Source: Mesorhizobium sp. (GTDB taxonomy: Bacteria; Pseudomonadota; Alphaproteobacteria; Rhizobiales; Rhizobiaceae). Taken from it: a stretch of DNA of 46,304 bases. The position numbers were made by a program, and so were the translations under genes. The DNA lies in the NCBI GenBank assembly GCA_004020365.1, contig SAQR01000049.1, positions 1 to 46,304 of the forward strand. Reading direction: 5' to 3'. The notes under the pieces were generated by a model, which ran no database searches, had not been told where the DNA came from, and saw only the letters and a program-made list of their open reading frames with translations. How positions within the stretch are numbered: position 1 is the first letter of the stretch; each line of letters opens with the position of its first letter. Below are positions 8,633 through 16,014 of this stretch, piece by piece.

Positions 8633-8751
8633 GTCGCTGTCGGGTTCCGTTGAATCGTCCCGCATAGCTGTAATCAAGCTTGAGCGCGGCGTAAACCGGA
8701 TATAGATGCCGGCAGCACAGATGCGAGAGGGCATGCCTCAGATTTGATCGC

Positions 8752-9441
8752 TCAGGCGCCAGCGAGCGCGCTGTGCTTTTGCGCATCCGCCGCTGGCTGC
8801 CGCCTGGCGAAGGCGCGCAGGAAGGTGCGCACGCCATGTGTCGCGGATTGCAGCACTTCATCATCGGTCGGCGTGCCGCCGAGCATGAAGGTCGTCTGCA
8901 ATTCGGCATTGGCAAGGGCCTGGAACTGGCGTGCCGCGACATCGGGATCCTCGATGTCGAGGAAACCGGCATGGGCGAGGCGGGCGAAACGGGCGGCGAT
9001 CGCCGGCCATGTCCTGCCCGGTCCCTGTTCGCGCCATTCGGCAAACAGCTCGGGATAGCGTTCGCCCTCGGACTGGATCAGCTTGCGCAGGAATTTTCCG
9101 TCGCGGCTGCAGATACAGTTGCGGTTCATGCGCACGGCGAAGGCGACCAGATCGGCCTCGAGATCCTTCGGCTGGTCGGGAAAGGTGGAAATGGTGGCGA
9201 AAATGCCGGCATTGCAGCGCTCGGTGAGGTCGCGGACGATGGCGACGAAGAGTTTTTCCTTGTCGCCATGGTGATTGTAGATCGTCTGGCGCGAAACCCC
9301 GGCCTCGGCGGCAATCATGTCGATATTGGCGCCGGCGAAGCTTTCGCGGCAGAACACCTCGCGAGCCGCGTCCATGATGGAGACGCGCTTGGCCTCGTGG
9401 CCGCGTGGCGGGATGGTGTCAGGAGAAACGTCATGCTTCAT
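8752..9441 (-). CDS. TetR/AcrR family repressor of the adjacent MFS gene
   Basis: A 229-residue regulator with an N-terminal TetR helix-turn-helix (IMDAAREVFCRESFAGANID, then MIAAEAGVSRQTIYNHHGDK, about residues 22-68) and a C-terminal all-helical ligand domain of the AefR-like type. It is divergent from a Bcr/CflA drug transporter, the classic repressor-pump pair. The ATG at 9441 has no purine-rich ribosome site, and a good minus-strand promoter (TTGTCT, 17 bp, TATATA) places the transcript start essentially on this ATG, so translation may be leaderless. Both promoters overlap one inverted repeat (9469-9486), indicating autoregulation. The inducer is unknown. Confidence 0.88.
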   Translation of the reverse strand: MKHDVSPDTIPPRGHEAKRVSIMDAAREVFCRESFAGANIDMIAAEAGVSRQTIYNHHGDKEKLFVAIVRDLTERCNAGIFATISTFPDQPKDLEADLVAFAVRMNRNCICSRDGKFLRKLIQSEGERYPELFAEWREQGPGRTWPAIAARFARLAHAGFLDIEDPDVAARQFQALANAELQTTFMLGGTPTDDEVLQSATHGVRTFLRAFARRQPAADAQKHSALAGA

Positions 9442-9447
9442 GAAAAC

Positions 9448-9489
9448 TATATAGAGGTGATTGACGAATTAGACAAGAGTGTCTAAATT
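9448..9489. promoter_or_regulatory. Divergent TetR/MFS promoters with shared operator
   Basis: On the plus strand TTGACG (9461-9466), 17 bp, TAAATT (9484-9489) forms the MFS promoter. On the minus strand TTGTCT (9476-9471), 17 bp, TATATA (9453-9448) forms the tetR promoter. The inverted repeat TTAGACA-AGAG-TGTCTAA (9469-9486) lies between the plus-strand boxes and covers the minus-strand -35, so one bound repressor would block both. Seen directly in sequence; binding is inferred. Confidence 0.72.
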
Positions 9490-9602
9490 TGTGGACTACC
9501 TTAAAGGATTTTCCCCGCAGGAAGTCGGAATTTCATGGGATGGAACGCCCTAGGATTACCCGCCGGTCGGCGGCAAACCAGATTTGAGAGAAGCCCGCCA
9601 TC

Positions 9603-10808
9603 ATGAATCCCCAATTCCTCCGCATCGCGGTCGTGCTCGGTCTGTTGACCGCCATCGGCCCGTTCGCCATCGACATGTATCTTCCGGCGTTGCCTTCGAT
9701 CGGCGCCGATCTGCAGGCCAGCACCGCTGCCGTGCAGATGAGCTTGCTGATCTTCTTTCTGTCCATGGGGTTCGGCCAGATTGTCGTCGGACCGATCTCC
9801 GACATGGTCGGGCGCAAGCTGCCGCTCTATGGCGGCCTCGCCCTGTTCATGGTCGGCGGCATCGGCTCGGCGCTGGCGCCCTCGATCGAGTGGCTGATCG
9901 CCTTCCGTTTCCTGCAAGGGCTCGGCGCCAGCGCAGGCATGGCGGTGCCGCGCGCCATCGTGCGTGACCTGCACACCGGCACCGAAGCTGCCAAGCTGAT
10001 GTCGCTCTTGATGTTGGTGTTTTCGGTGTCGCCGATCCTGGCGCCGCTGACCGGCAGCGTCATTATCGAGAATTTCGGCTGGCGTGCCGTGTTCTGGACG
10101 GTGACGGGTGGGGCGGTGCTCGCCACAATCCTGCTGGCGACCTCGCTCAAGGAGACGCGGCCGGTCGAGGCGCGTGCAGGCAGTTCGTTCGGCACCGCGC
10201 TGTCGGCCTATCGCTTCCTGATCGGCGACCGCAACTTCCTTGGCCTGGCGGCCATCGGCGGCTTCGGGCTAGCGAGCTTTTTCGTCTATCTGTCGAGCTC
10301 CTCCTTCATCCTGATAAATCACTACGGGCTGTCGCCGTCGGTCTACAGCGTGTTCTTCTCGATCAACGCGGTCGCCTTCATCGGCATGTCGCAACTGACG
10401 GGGATGCTGTCCGAAAGGTTCGGGCTGAGGCCGGTGGTGCGGGTCGCAGTGGTCGGCTATGCGACGACGATGATGGTGCTGTTCGCAGTGATGGCGTCCG
10501 GCGTCGATCGGCTCGACGTCATGGCGGCGCTGCTGTTCGTCGGCTACGGGTTTCTCGGCCTGGTGATCCCGGCGACTTCGGTGCTGGCCATGGAGGAGCA
10601 TGGCGCGATCGCCGGCACCGCCTCGGCGCTGATGGGCACCCTGCACTTCGCCATCGGCGCGGTCGCCATGGGCATCGCCGGGGTGTTCTTCGACGGCACG
10701 CCGCTGCCTATGGTGGCCGGCATCATGCTTTGCGCGGTGATCTCCTTCACGCTGGCCAAGGTGACGCTCGGCCGCGGGCGGCAGGTTGTCGAAGCGCCGG
10801 CAGAATAG
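9603..10808 (+). CDS. Bcr/CflA family MFS multidrug efflux transporter
   Basis: A 401-residue protein with about 12 hydrophobic segments. The N-terminus (ITPFAIDMYLPALPSIGAD-like: here GPFAIDMYLPALPSIGADLQ) is the Bcr/CflA signature, and the loop 2-3 motif GPISDMVGRKLPLYGG is the MFS drug:H+ antiporter motif. It would expel drugs or other toxic compounds across the inner membrane by proton antiport. GAGAGAAG precedes the ATG at 9603. The 5' leader from the predicted promoter is about 110 nt. A strong terminator follows the stop by 25 bp, so the gene is monocistronic. Control by the divergent TetR is strongly suggested by the promoter layout. Confidence 0.92.
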   Translation: MNPQFLRIAVVLGLLTAIGPFAIDMYLPALPSIGADLQASTAAVQMSLLIFFLSMGFGQIVVGPISDMVGRKLPLYGGLALFMVGGIGSALAPSIEWLIAFRFLQGLGASAGMAVPRAIVRDLHTGTEAAKLMSLLMLVFSVSPILAPLTGSVIIENFGWRAVFWTVTGGAVLATILLATSLKETRPVEARAGSSFGTALSAYRFLIGDRNFLGLAAIGGFGLASFFVYLSSSSFILINHYGLSPSVYSVFFSINAVAFIGMSQLTGMLSERFGLRPVVRVAVVGYATTMMVLFAVMASGVDRLDVMAALLFVGYGFLGLVIPATSVLAMEEHGAIAGTASALMGTLHFAIGAVAMGIAGVFFDGTPLPMVAGIMLCAVISFTLAKVTLGRGRQVVEAPAE

Positions 10809-10828
10809 ATGCTTTCCAGCGAGAGCAT

Positions 10829-10857
10829 AAAAAGGCCGGGTCAGTCCCGGCCTTTTT
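10829..10857 (+). terminator. Rho-independent terminator after the MFS gene
   Basis: GGCCGGG (10834-10840), loop TCAGT, CCCGGCC (10846-10852), then TTTTT, with an A5 tract before the stem. The A-tract makes it potentially bidirectional, which would also serve the minus-strand tmRNA gene beyond it. Confidence 0.92.
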
Positions 10858-11024
10858 CACGTCTGGGCGCGGCAAGAAAGCCTGCTGCCGTCACACTATC
10901 GAGGGGAGATGGGGATCGAGGGGAGAATGGAAGCGGGAGAAGTGGAGGTTTCTGTTGCCAGGTACCTCCGAACCCCGCCTAGAAGTGCGAACCACTAGGG
11001 CTTGAATTGAAGCTATCGCACCGC

Positions 11025-11063
11025 TTACGCGGCGAGACGTGCTTCCGCATAGTTGTCGTTGGC
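11025..11063 (-). other. tmRNA tag reading frame (ANDNYAEARLAA)
   Basis: Read on the minus strand, GCC AAC GAC AAC TAT GCG GAA GCA CGT CTC GCC GCG TAA. The tag ends in the Leu-Ala-Ala degron read by ClpX and keeps the N-terminal ANDNY region that SspB adaptors bind. This is not a free gene; it is translated only after the ribosome switches onto tmRNA. Confidence 0.95.
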
Positions 11064-11147
11064 AACTATAAGTTTAGCCCGATAACGGTGGTACAATGCC
11101 GGGCAAAAGTACGATCTTTACACCTTCGTCGATCCTATTTCGCCCCC

Positions 11148-11175
11148 AGCAAAAGCCGCTCCTCGTAGCGGTTTT
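11148..11175 (-). other. Intervening spacer of permuted tmRNA precursor
   Basis: These 28 nt separate the encoded acceptor CCA from the first G of the coding piece. They fold as a hairpin (ACCGCT with AGCGG, A- and T-rich flanks) and would be removed by processing at both sides to yield two RNAs. Position follows from the two mature ends; the processing is known for this tmRNA class. Confidence 0.8.
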
Positions 11176-11464
11176 TGGTGGAGGCGCCGGGTACCGCCCC
11201 CGGGTCCGAACGGCTTATTTCATCGCCTGTTTATCGCCATAGTCGGTCGAGCCGACGAAACAGATATAGGGATCGATCGTGGAAAATGAAAGGCCTCAAT
11301 GATGCTTTGTCCGCTGTGTCAACAGCCTCGCGAAAGACTTGACTTGTCAATGGTCTCAACCCAAGCTTGCGGCGGTGAGGAGTTACCGACTTAGCGCACA
11401 TTTTGCGGCAGCGCGCCACAACCCTCATCGACCGGATCCCGTGGCGCCGACGAGGGGAAATTTG

Positions 11465-11776
11465 ATGGCCGATTATCTCGCAGACGTGAAGAAGTACGAC
11501 GCCGCGGCCGATGCCGACGCGGTCGCCAAGATCGTGAAGCATTTGGGCATTGCGCTCAGGAATCGGGATTCGTCGCTGGTGTCCTGCACGGATCCCGACG
11601 AACTCGATCGCGTCAAGGCCAGCTGGATCGCCAAAAAGCTCGGCATCGCCGACGGCAGCAAGGCGGACGCAGCCATCGAAAAGACCTGCAAGGCGATGGA
11701 GGCCGACAACACCAAGAGCCGCGTGACCTTTTATTATCTGGTCGCCAAGGATCTGGGCAAGCTCGCCAGCCTCTGA
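11465..11776 (+). CDS. DUF2853 family protein
   Basis: A 103-residue soluble helical protein beginning MADYLADVKKYDAAADADAV, with the family pattern HLGIALRNRDSSLVSCTDPD and a C-terminal SRVTFYYLVAKDLGKL. It matches DUF2853, a compact alpha-helical family of unknown biochemical function. GAGGGG precedes the ATG at 11465 at good spacing. It stands alone between the tmRNA gene (opposite strand) and thyA. The roughly 190 bp upstream hold no further gene that I can see. Confidence 0.85.
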   Translation: MADYLADVKKYDAAADADAVAKIVKHLGIALRNRDSSLVSCTDPDELDRVKASWIAKKLGIADGSKADAAIEKTCKAMEADNTKSRVTFYYLVAKDLGKLASL

Positions 11777-11946
11777 GGATCATCCTGCATCATCAGGCAT
11801 CCTGCATCAGGCAAATGCTGGCGCGATTTCCGCGCCGGCCATTATGCAGTCGCTTGCTCGGACATTCTGCACTTTGACATGTTCGGCCGGCAGCCAGTCG
11901 GTTATGATTGCCGGTAACCCGAAGCTACCGAATCGAGCAGAAGCCG

Positions 11947-12741
11947 ATGCGCCAATATCTCGACCTCTTGAAGCACGTGCTGGAAAATGGCGCCGATCGC
12001 GGTGACCGCACCGGCACCGGAACGCGCTCGGTGTTCGGCTACCAGATGCGTTTCGACCTCGCGCGCGGCTTTCCGGTCACCACCACCAAGAAGCTTCATT
12101 TGAAGTCGATCGTGCATGAACTTCTGTGGTTTTTGGCCGGCGACACCAATATCAAATATCTCAACGACCACGGCGTCTCGATCTGGGACGAATGGGCCGA
12201 CGAGAATGGCGACCTCGGCCCGGTCTATGGCAAGCAATGGCGCTCCTGGCCGGACGGCCATGGCGGCGCCATCGACCAGATTGCCAATCTCTTGCAGGAG
12301 ATACGCAAGAATCCTAATTCCCGACGGCTGATCGTTTCGGCGTGGAACCCGGCCGAAGTGGAAGCCATGGCGCTGCCACCCTGTCATTGTCTGTTCCAGT
12401 TCTATGTCTCGGAAGGCAGGCTCTCCTGCCAGCTCTACCAGCGTTCCGCCGATATCTTTCTCGGCGTGCCGTTCAACATCGCTTCCTATGCGCTGCTCAC
12501 CCTGATGGTGGCGCGGGTGACGGGGCTGAAGCCCGGCGAGTTCGTCCACACGCTGGGCGATGCGCATCTCTATGCAAACCATTTCGAGCAGGCGCGCGAA
12601 CAGTTGCGGCGCACGCCCAAGGCGCTGCCGACGCTATGGATCAATCCGGAGGTGAAGGACCTTTTTGCCTTCCGCTTCGAAGATTTCCGGCTGGAAAACT
12701 ATCTCGCCGATGCGACGATCAAGGCGCCCATCGCGGTTTGA
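11947..12741 (+). CDS. thyA: Thymidylate synthase
   Basis: A 264-residue protein, the same length as E. coli ThyA. It starts [15 protein letters not shown] and contains the folate/dUMP signatures [28 protein letters not shown], the catalytic-cysteine motif [35 protein letters not shown] and HLYANHFEQ. It methylates dUMP to dTMP using methylene-tetrahydrofolate, producing dihydrofolate that FolA (encoded at 18025) must reduce. A longer in-frame reading to 11908 is rejected because alignment starts at 11947. Mod genes follow in the same direction, with a 206-bp gap. Confidence 0.97.
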   Translation: MRQYLDLLKHVLENGADRGDRTGTGTRSVFGYQMRFDLARGFPVTTTKKLHLKSIVHELLWFLAGDTNIKYLNDHGVSIWDEWADENGDLGPVYGKQWRSWPDGHGGAIDQIANLLQEIRKNPNSRRLIVSAWNPAEVEAMALPPCHCLFQFYVSEGRLSCQLYQRSADIFLGVPFNIASYALLTLMVARVTGLKPGEFVHTLGDAHLYANHFEQAREQLRRTPKALPTLWINPEVKDLFAFRFEDFRLENYLADATIKAPIAV

Positions 12742-12877
12742 GCCGCGACATCGGGCTTTTTGCTTCATCGTGTCTCAAATTGCTCGCCGGTGCTGCGTCG
12801 TCCGCCCGCGAGCGGTGGCGGTGCCATGCAATGCCGTCGGCGGGCTATTGGGCTGAGCCAGGCAAAAAGCCTTCCCT

Positions 12878-12901
12878 TGTTATATTCAGGCGGATATATC
12901 G
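12878..12901 (+). promoter_or_regulatory. Candidate ModE-type Mo-box upstream of modA
   Basis: TGTTATATT, six bases, GATATATCG forms an imperfect A/T-rich palindrome (6 of 9 positions) about 47 bp before the modA start. It resembles CGNTATAT half-sites of known ModE operators. A related palindrome precedes the ModE-like gene at 15656. Binding is inferred. Confidence 0.55.
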
Positions 12902-12947
12902 ACTGGCAGGGTCCCGCCGATCGGATTTCAAGCCCCAGGAGAGTTTC

Positions 12948-13742
12948 ATGCTGGTGCGCAAAAGTTTCGGATTGAAGGCGGCCGCCATTGGCGGTCTTAC
13001 GATATTGATCGCCGCCATGCCGGTTGCCTATGCGGATGACAGGCTGATCGTCTTTGCCGCCGCAAGCATGAAGAACGCACTGGATGCCGTGAACACCGCC
13101 TGCGCGGCCGATGTCGGCGAGGCGGCGACCATTTCCTATGCGGCAAGCTCCGCATTGGCCAAGCAGATCGAGGGCGGCGCGCCAGCCGATGTCTTCATCT
13201 CGGCCGATCTCGACTGGATGAAATATCTGTCCGGCAAGAAGCTGACCCGGCCGGATACCGAAGTGAAGTTGCTCGGCAACCAGATCGTGCTGGTGGCGCC
13301 GGAAGATTCGTCGATCGAAACCAGGATCGAAAAGGGTTTTGATCTTGCCGGGCTGATCGGCGATGGCAGGCTTGCCATGGGCGACTTCAAGGCGGTGCCG
13401 GCCGGCAAATATGGCAAGGCCGCACTTGAATCGCTCGGCGTCTGGTCCTCGGTCGAAGGCAGGTTGGCACAGGCCGAGAACGTGCGCGCAGCGCTCAAGC
13501 TGGTCGCAACCGGCGAGGCAGCGCTCGGCATCGTCTACGCCACCGACGCGCATGCCGAGCCCGGCGTGAAAGTGATCGGCACCTTCCCGCAGGATTCGCA
13601 CCCGCCGATCGTCTACCCGGTTGCCCAGATGACGGATTCGAAGGACAAAAATGCGCCGGCATTCCTGAAATGCCTGCAATCGGCCAAGGCAGGCGAGCTC
13701 TTCAAGGCGCACGGCTTTACGGTCCTCACGCCGAGCAACTGA
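12948..13742 (+). CDS. modA: Molybdate ABC transporter substrate-binding protein
   Basis: A 264-residue periplasmic protein. Residues 1-29 are a signal peptide (KKS-type basic start, then IGGLTILIAAMPVAYA, cleaved before DDRLIV). The mature part has the ModA pattern: LIVFAAASMKNALDAV, ISYAASSALAKQIEGGAPAD, VFISADLDWM, and GEAALGIVYATDA. It captures molybdate or tungstate and delivers it to ModB. AGGAGAG at 12937-12943 fixes the ATG. It is first in modABC, with 13 bp to modB. A Mo-box-like palindrome lies upstream, so repression by molybdate-bound regulator is likely. Confidence 0.95.
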   Translation: MLVRKSFGLKAAAIGGLTILIAAMPVAYADDRLIVFAAASMKNALDAVNTACAADVGEAATISYAASSALAKQIEGGAPADVFISADLDWMKYLSGKKLTRPDTEVKLLGNQIVLVAPEDSSIETRIEKGFDLAGLIGDGRLAMGDFKAVPAGKYGKAALESLGVWSSVEGRLAQAENVRAALKLVATGEAALGIVYATDAHAEPGVKVIGTFPQDSHPPIVYPVAQMTDSKDKNAPAFLKCLQSAKAGELFKAHGFTVLTPSN

Positions 13743-13755
13743 GGCACGCCAGACG

Positions 13756-14460
13756 ATGAATTGGTTGCTGGACCTCACCCCCGACGAATGGAATGCGGTC
13801 CGGCTGTCGATCAAGGTGGCGACGGTGGCAATGATCGCCAGCCTGCCGCCCGGCATATTGATTGCGCTTGTGCTTGCCCGACGCCAATTCTGGGGCAAGA
13901 CGCTGCTCAACGGGCTGGTGCATCTGCCGTTGATCCTGCCGCCGGTGGTTATCGGCTACCTGCTGCTGCTCTCCTTCGGCAGGCGCGGCCCGATCGGGGC
14001 GTTTCTGGCCGAGCATTTCGGCATTGTCTTCTCCTTTCGCTGGACGGGTGCCGCATTGGCCTGCGCAGTCATGGGCTTTCCCCTGATGGTGCGAGCGATC
14101 CGGCTGTCGATCGAGGCGGTCGACCGCAGGTTCGAGGCGGCGGCCGGAACGCTTGGTGCCAATCCGCTGTGGGTGTTCGGCACGATCACGCTGCCGCTGA
14201 TCCTGCCTGGCCTGATTACCGGCGCTATCCTGTCTTTCGCCAAGGCGATGGGCGAATTCGGCGCAACGATCACATTCGTTTCCAACATCCCCAACCAGAC
14301 GCAGACGCTGCCATCGGCGATCTACACGTTCACGCAGGTGCCGGGCGGCGATGCCGGCGCGCTCAGGCTGACGCTTATCTCGATCGTCATTTCGATGGCA
14401 GCACTTGTCGCATCGGAGGTGCTGGCGCGGCGCGTCGGCAGGCGGATGGATATCGAATGA
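13756..14460 (+). CDS. modB: Molybdate ABC transporter permease
   Basis: A 234-residue inner-membrane protein with about five hydrophobic segments. The ABC permease EAA loop is visible as EAAAGTLGANPLWVFGTITL, followed by PLILPGLITGAILSFAKAMGEFGAT, typical of ModB. It forms the molybdate channel together with ModC. Start ATG at 13756; the stop overlaps the modC start (ATGA at 14457-14460), so the two are translationally coupled. Confidence 0.95.
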   Translation: MNWLLDLTPDEWNAVRLSIKVATVAMIASLPPGILIALVLARRQFWGKTLLNGLVHLPLILPPVVIGYLLLLSFGRRGPIGAFLAEHFGIVFSFRWTGAALACAVMGFPLMVRAIRLSIEAVDRRFEAAAGTLGANPLWVFGTITLPLILPGLITGAILSFAKAMGEFGATITFVSNIPNQTQTLPSAIYTFTQVPGGDAGALRLTLISIVISMAALVASEVLARRVGRRMDIE

Positions 14461-15569
14461 CGGTCGTGGTCGACATCAGCCATCGGCTTGGCGACTTCGA
14501 GGTCGACGCCCGCTTCGAGAGCGCCGGGCGGCTGACCGCGCTGTTCGGGCCCTCGGGCTCCGGCAAGACGACGCTGATCAACATGATTGCCGGCCTGATC
14601 CGGCCGGACAAGGGGCGGATCGAGGCCGACGGCCGCGTGCTGGTCGATACCGATGCGGGTCGGTTCGTGCCGATGCACAAGCGCCGCATCGGCATCGTGT
14701 TCCAAGACGCGCGGTTGTTTCCGCATATGAGCGTGGCCAGCAATCTGCGTTATGGTCGCTGGTTCACGCCGACGGCCGAACGCTATGCGGACATCAATGC
14801 GGTGGTCGACCTGCTCGGCATCGGTGCTTTGCTCGACCGCCGGCCGGCAAAGCTTTCCGGCGGCGAGAAACAGCGCGTGGCGATCGGCCGGGCGCTGCTC
14901 GCCAGCCCGAAATTGTTGTTGATGGACGAGCCGCTGGCTTCGCTCGACGAGGCCCGCAAGGCAGAAATCCTGCCTTACATCGAGCGGCTGCGCGACGAGA
15001 CGAAAATCCCGATCGTCTATGTCAGCCATTCGGTCTCAGAGGTCGCGCGACTGGCAAGCGACGTCGTTGTGCTGGCACAGGGCAAAGTCGCTGCTTGCGG
15101 CCCGACCGGGGCGATCATGCAGCGGCTCGACCTGTTGCCGGCGGAGGAGCGCGGCGAGGGCGGCGCGGTGCTGGATACTGCAGTGCTGCGCCACGACGAT
15201 GTCTTTGGCATGACCGTGCTCGGCTCGGTGGCGGGCGAGATCCGCGTGCCGCTTATGGTAGTGCCGGTCGGTGCGCCGATGCGCATTCGCATCCGTGCCC
15301 GCGACGTGATGATCGCCACCGAACAGCCGACCGGTCTCAGCGCGCTCAACATCCTGCCGGGCAAGATCGTGACGATAGCGCCTGGCGAGGGTCCTGCGGT
15401 CGAGATCGGCATCGACTGCCATGGCGCAACCGTTCTTGCCCGGATCACCGAGCAATCGCGACAGATGCTGAAACTTCAGCTCGGTCGAGAGGTCTACGCG
15501 GTGGTCAAGACGGTTAGCTTCGACCCGGCGAATATGAGCGCCGGCCTGCCAGTCGAGGCAGATGGATGA
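14457..15569 (+). CDS. modC: Molybdate ABC transporter ATP-binding protein
   Basis: A 370-residue ATPase with Walker A GPSGSGKTT (about residues 31-39), Q-loop VFQDARLFPHM, ABC signature LSGGEKQRVAIGRALL, Walker B LLLMDEPLASLD and the switch histidine in VYVSHS. The C-terminal ~80 residues (from about LSALNILPGKI) form the Mop/TOBE-type molybdate-binding domain of ModC. It powers uptake through ModB. It overlaps modB by 4 nt and is followed after about 15 bp by a Mo-box-like palindrome and the ModE-like gene. Confidence 0.95.
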   Translation: MTVVVDISHRLGDFEVDARFESAGRLTALFGPSGSGKTTLINMIAGLIRPDKGRIEADGRVLVDTDAGRFVPMHKRRIGIVFQDARLFPHMSVASNLRYGRWFTPTAERYADINAVVDLLGIGALLDRRPAKLSGGEKQRVAIGRALLASPKLLLMDEPLASLDEARKAEILPYIERLRDETKIPIVYVSHSVSEVARLASDVVVLAQGKVAACGPTGAIMQRLDLLPAEERGEGGAVLDTAVLRHDDVFGMTVLGSVAGEIRVPLMVVPVGAPMRIRIRARDVMIATEQPTGLSALNILPGKIVTIAPGEGPAVEIGIDCHGATVLARITEQSRQMLKLQLGREVYAVVKTVSFDPANMSAGLPVEADG

Positions 15570-15583
15570 CGGCGGATGATTGT

Positions 15584-15606
15584 CGCTATATCATTTTGGA
15601 ATAGCG
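15584..15606 (+). promoter_or_regulatory. Candidate ModE-type Mo-box upstream of the ModE-like gene
   Basis: CGCTATATC, five bases, GGAATAGCG is a 23-bp imperfect palindrome (7 of 9 positions match). It lies between the modC stop and the ribosome site of the ModE-like gene and resembles the palindrome before modA. It would allow autoregulation. Confidence 0.55.
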
Positions 15607-15655
15607 GTAGCGCCGGAGAGCATCTAGAATGGATGGCGGGACTGCGGAGGAGCAA

Positions 15656-15997
15656 ATGCCGTCGCTGAGCTTGCGGATAAACCTCGATCCAGAAGGGCGC
15701 ATCGGGCCGGGCAAGATCGAGCTTCTTGAGCAGATCGCCGCCTTCGGCTCGATCTCGGCGGCGGCGCGCGGCATGGAAATGTCGTACAAACACGCCTGGG
15801 ATCTGGTCGAGGACATGAACCGGGTGTTCGGCAAGCCGCTGGTCGCGGCGCAGACCGGCGGGAAAAAGGGCGGGGGCGCCCAGTTGACTCCGGCGGGGCT
15901 TGCGGTGGTCAGCCGCTTTCGCGCCATCGAACGGGCCGCCGCTTCCGCGGCGGCGGCGCATCTGGAAGCCTTACAGGCGGAGATCGATGCCGGCTGA
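15656..15997 (+). CDS. ModE-like winged-helix regulator lacking molybdate-binding domains
   Basis: A 113-residue protein with only the LysR-type winged helix of ModE: GRIGPGKIELLEQIAAFGSI, SAAARGMEMSYKHAWDLVED, then KGGGAQLTPAG. E. coli-type ModE is about 260 residues with two C-terminal Mop domains; none are present here. GGAGGAG at 15646-15652 supports the ATG at 15656 over an ATG at 15629. Its place directly after modC and the two Mo-box-like palindromes argue that it controls modABC. How it would sense molybdate without a Mop domain is open; it might work with another protein or bind constitutively. Confidence 0.85.
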   Translation: MPSLSLRINLDPEGRIGPGKIELLEQIAAFGSISAAARGMEMSYKHAWDLVEDMNRVFGKPLVAAQTGGKKGGGAQLTPAGLAVVSRFRAIERAAASAAAAHLEALQAEIDAG

Positions 15998-16014
15998 GGT
16001 CGGGTGGGCGGAGC

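Larger units (their letters stand above)
10945..11275 (-). ncRNA. ssrA: Transfer-messenger RNA, circularly permuted two-piece (alphaproteobacterial) form
   Basis: On the minus strand the order is acceptor piece, spacer, coding piece. The acceptor piece ends with T-arm GTTCGGACCC, acceptor strand CGCCTCC, discriminator A and an encoded CCA (11178-11176). A 28-nt hairpin spacer (11175-11148) follows. The coding piece begins GGGGGCG (11147-11141), which pairs with CGCCTCC to rebuild the tRNA-like stem. It continues GAAATAGGATCGACG, and the resume frame at 11063-11025 encodes ANDNYAEARLAA and TAA. The gene rescues stalled ribosomes and tags the product for ClpXP. CCA end, 5' end of the coding piece and tag are exact; the outer ends near 10945 and 11275 are estimates. 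Confidence 0.93.

Noticed and set aside
10945-11275. Genomic island inserted at ssrA
   Set aside because: No integrase, no repeated att core, and normal composition on both sides.
11779-11815. Short direct repeat of CATCCTGCATCA between DUF2853 and thyA
   Set aside because: Only two imperfect units with no palindrome, promoter or known site; probably simple slippage.
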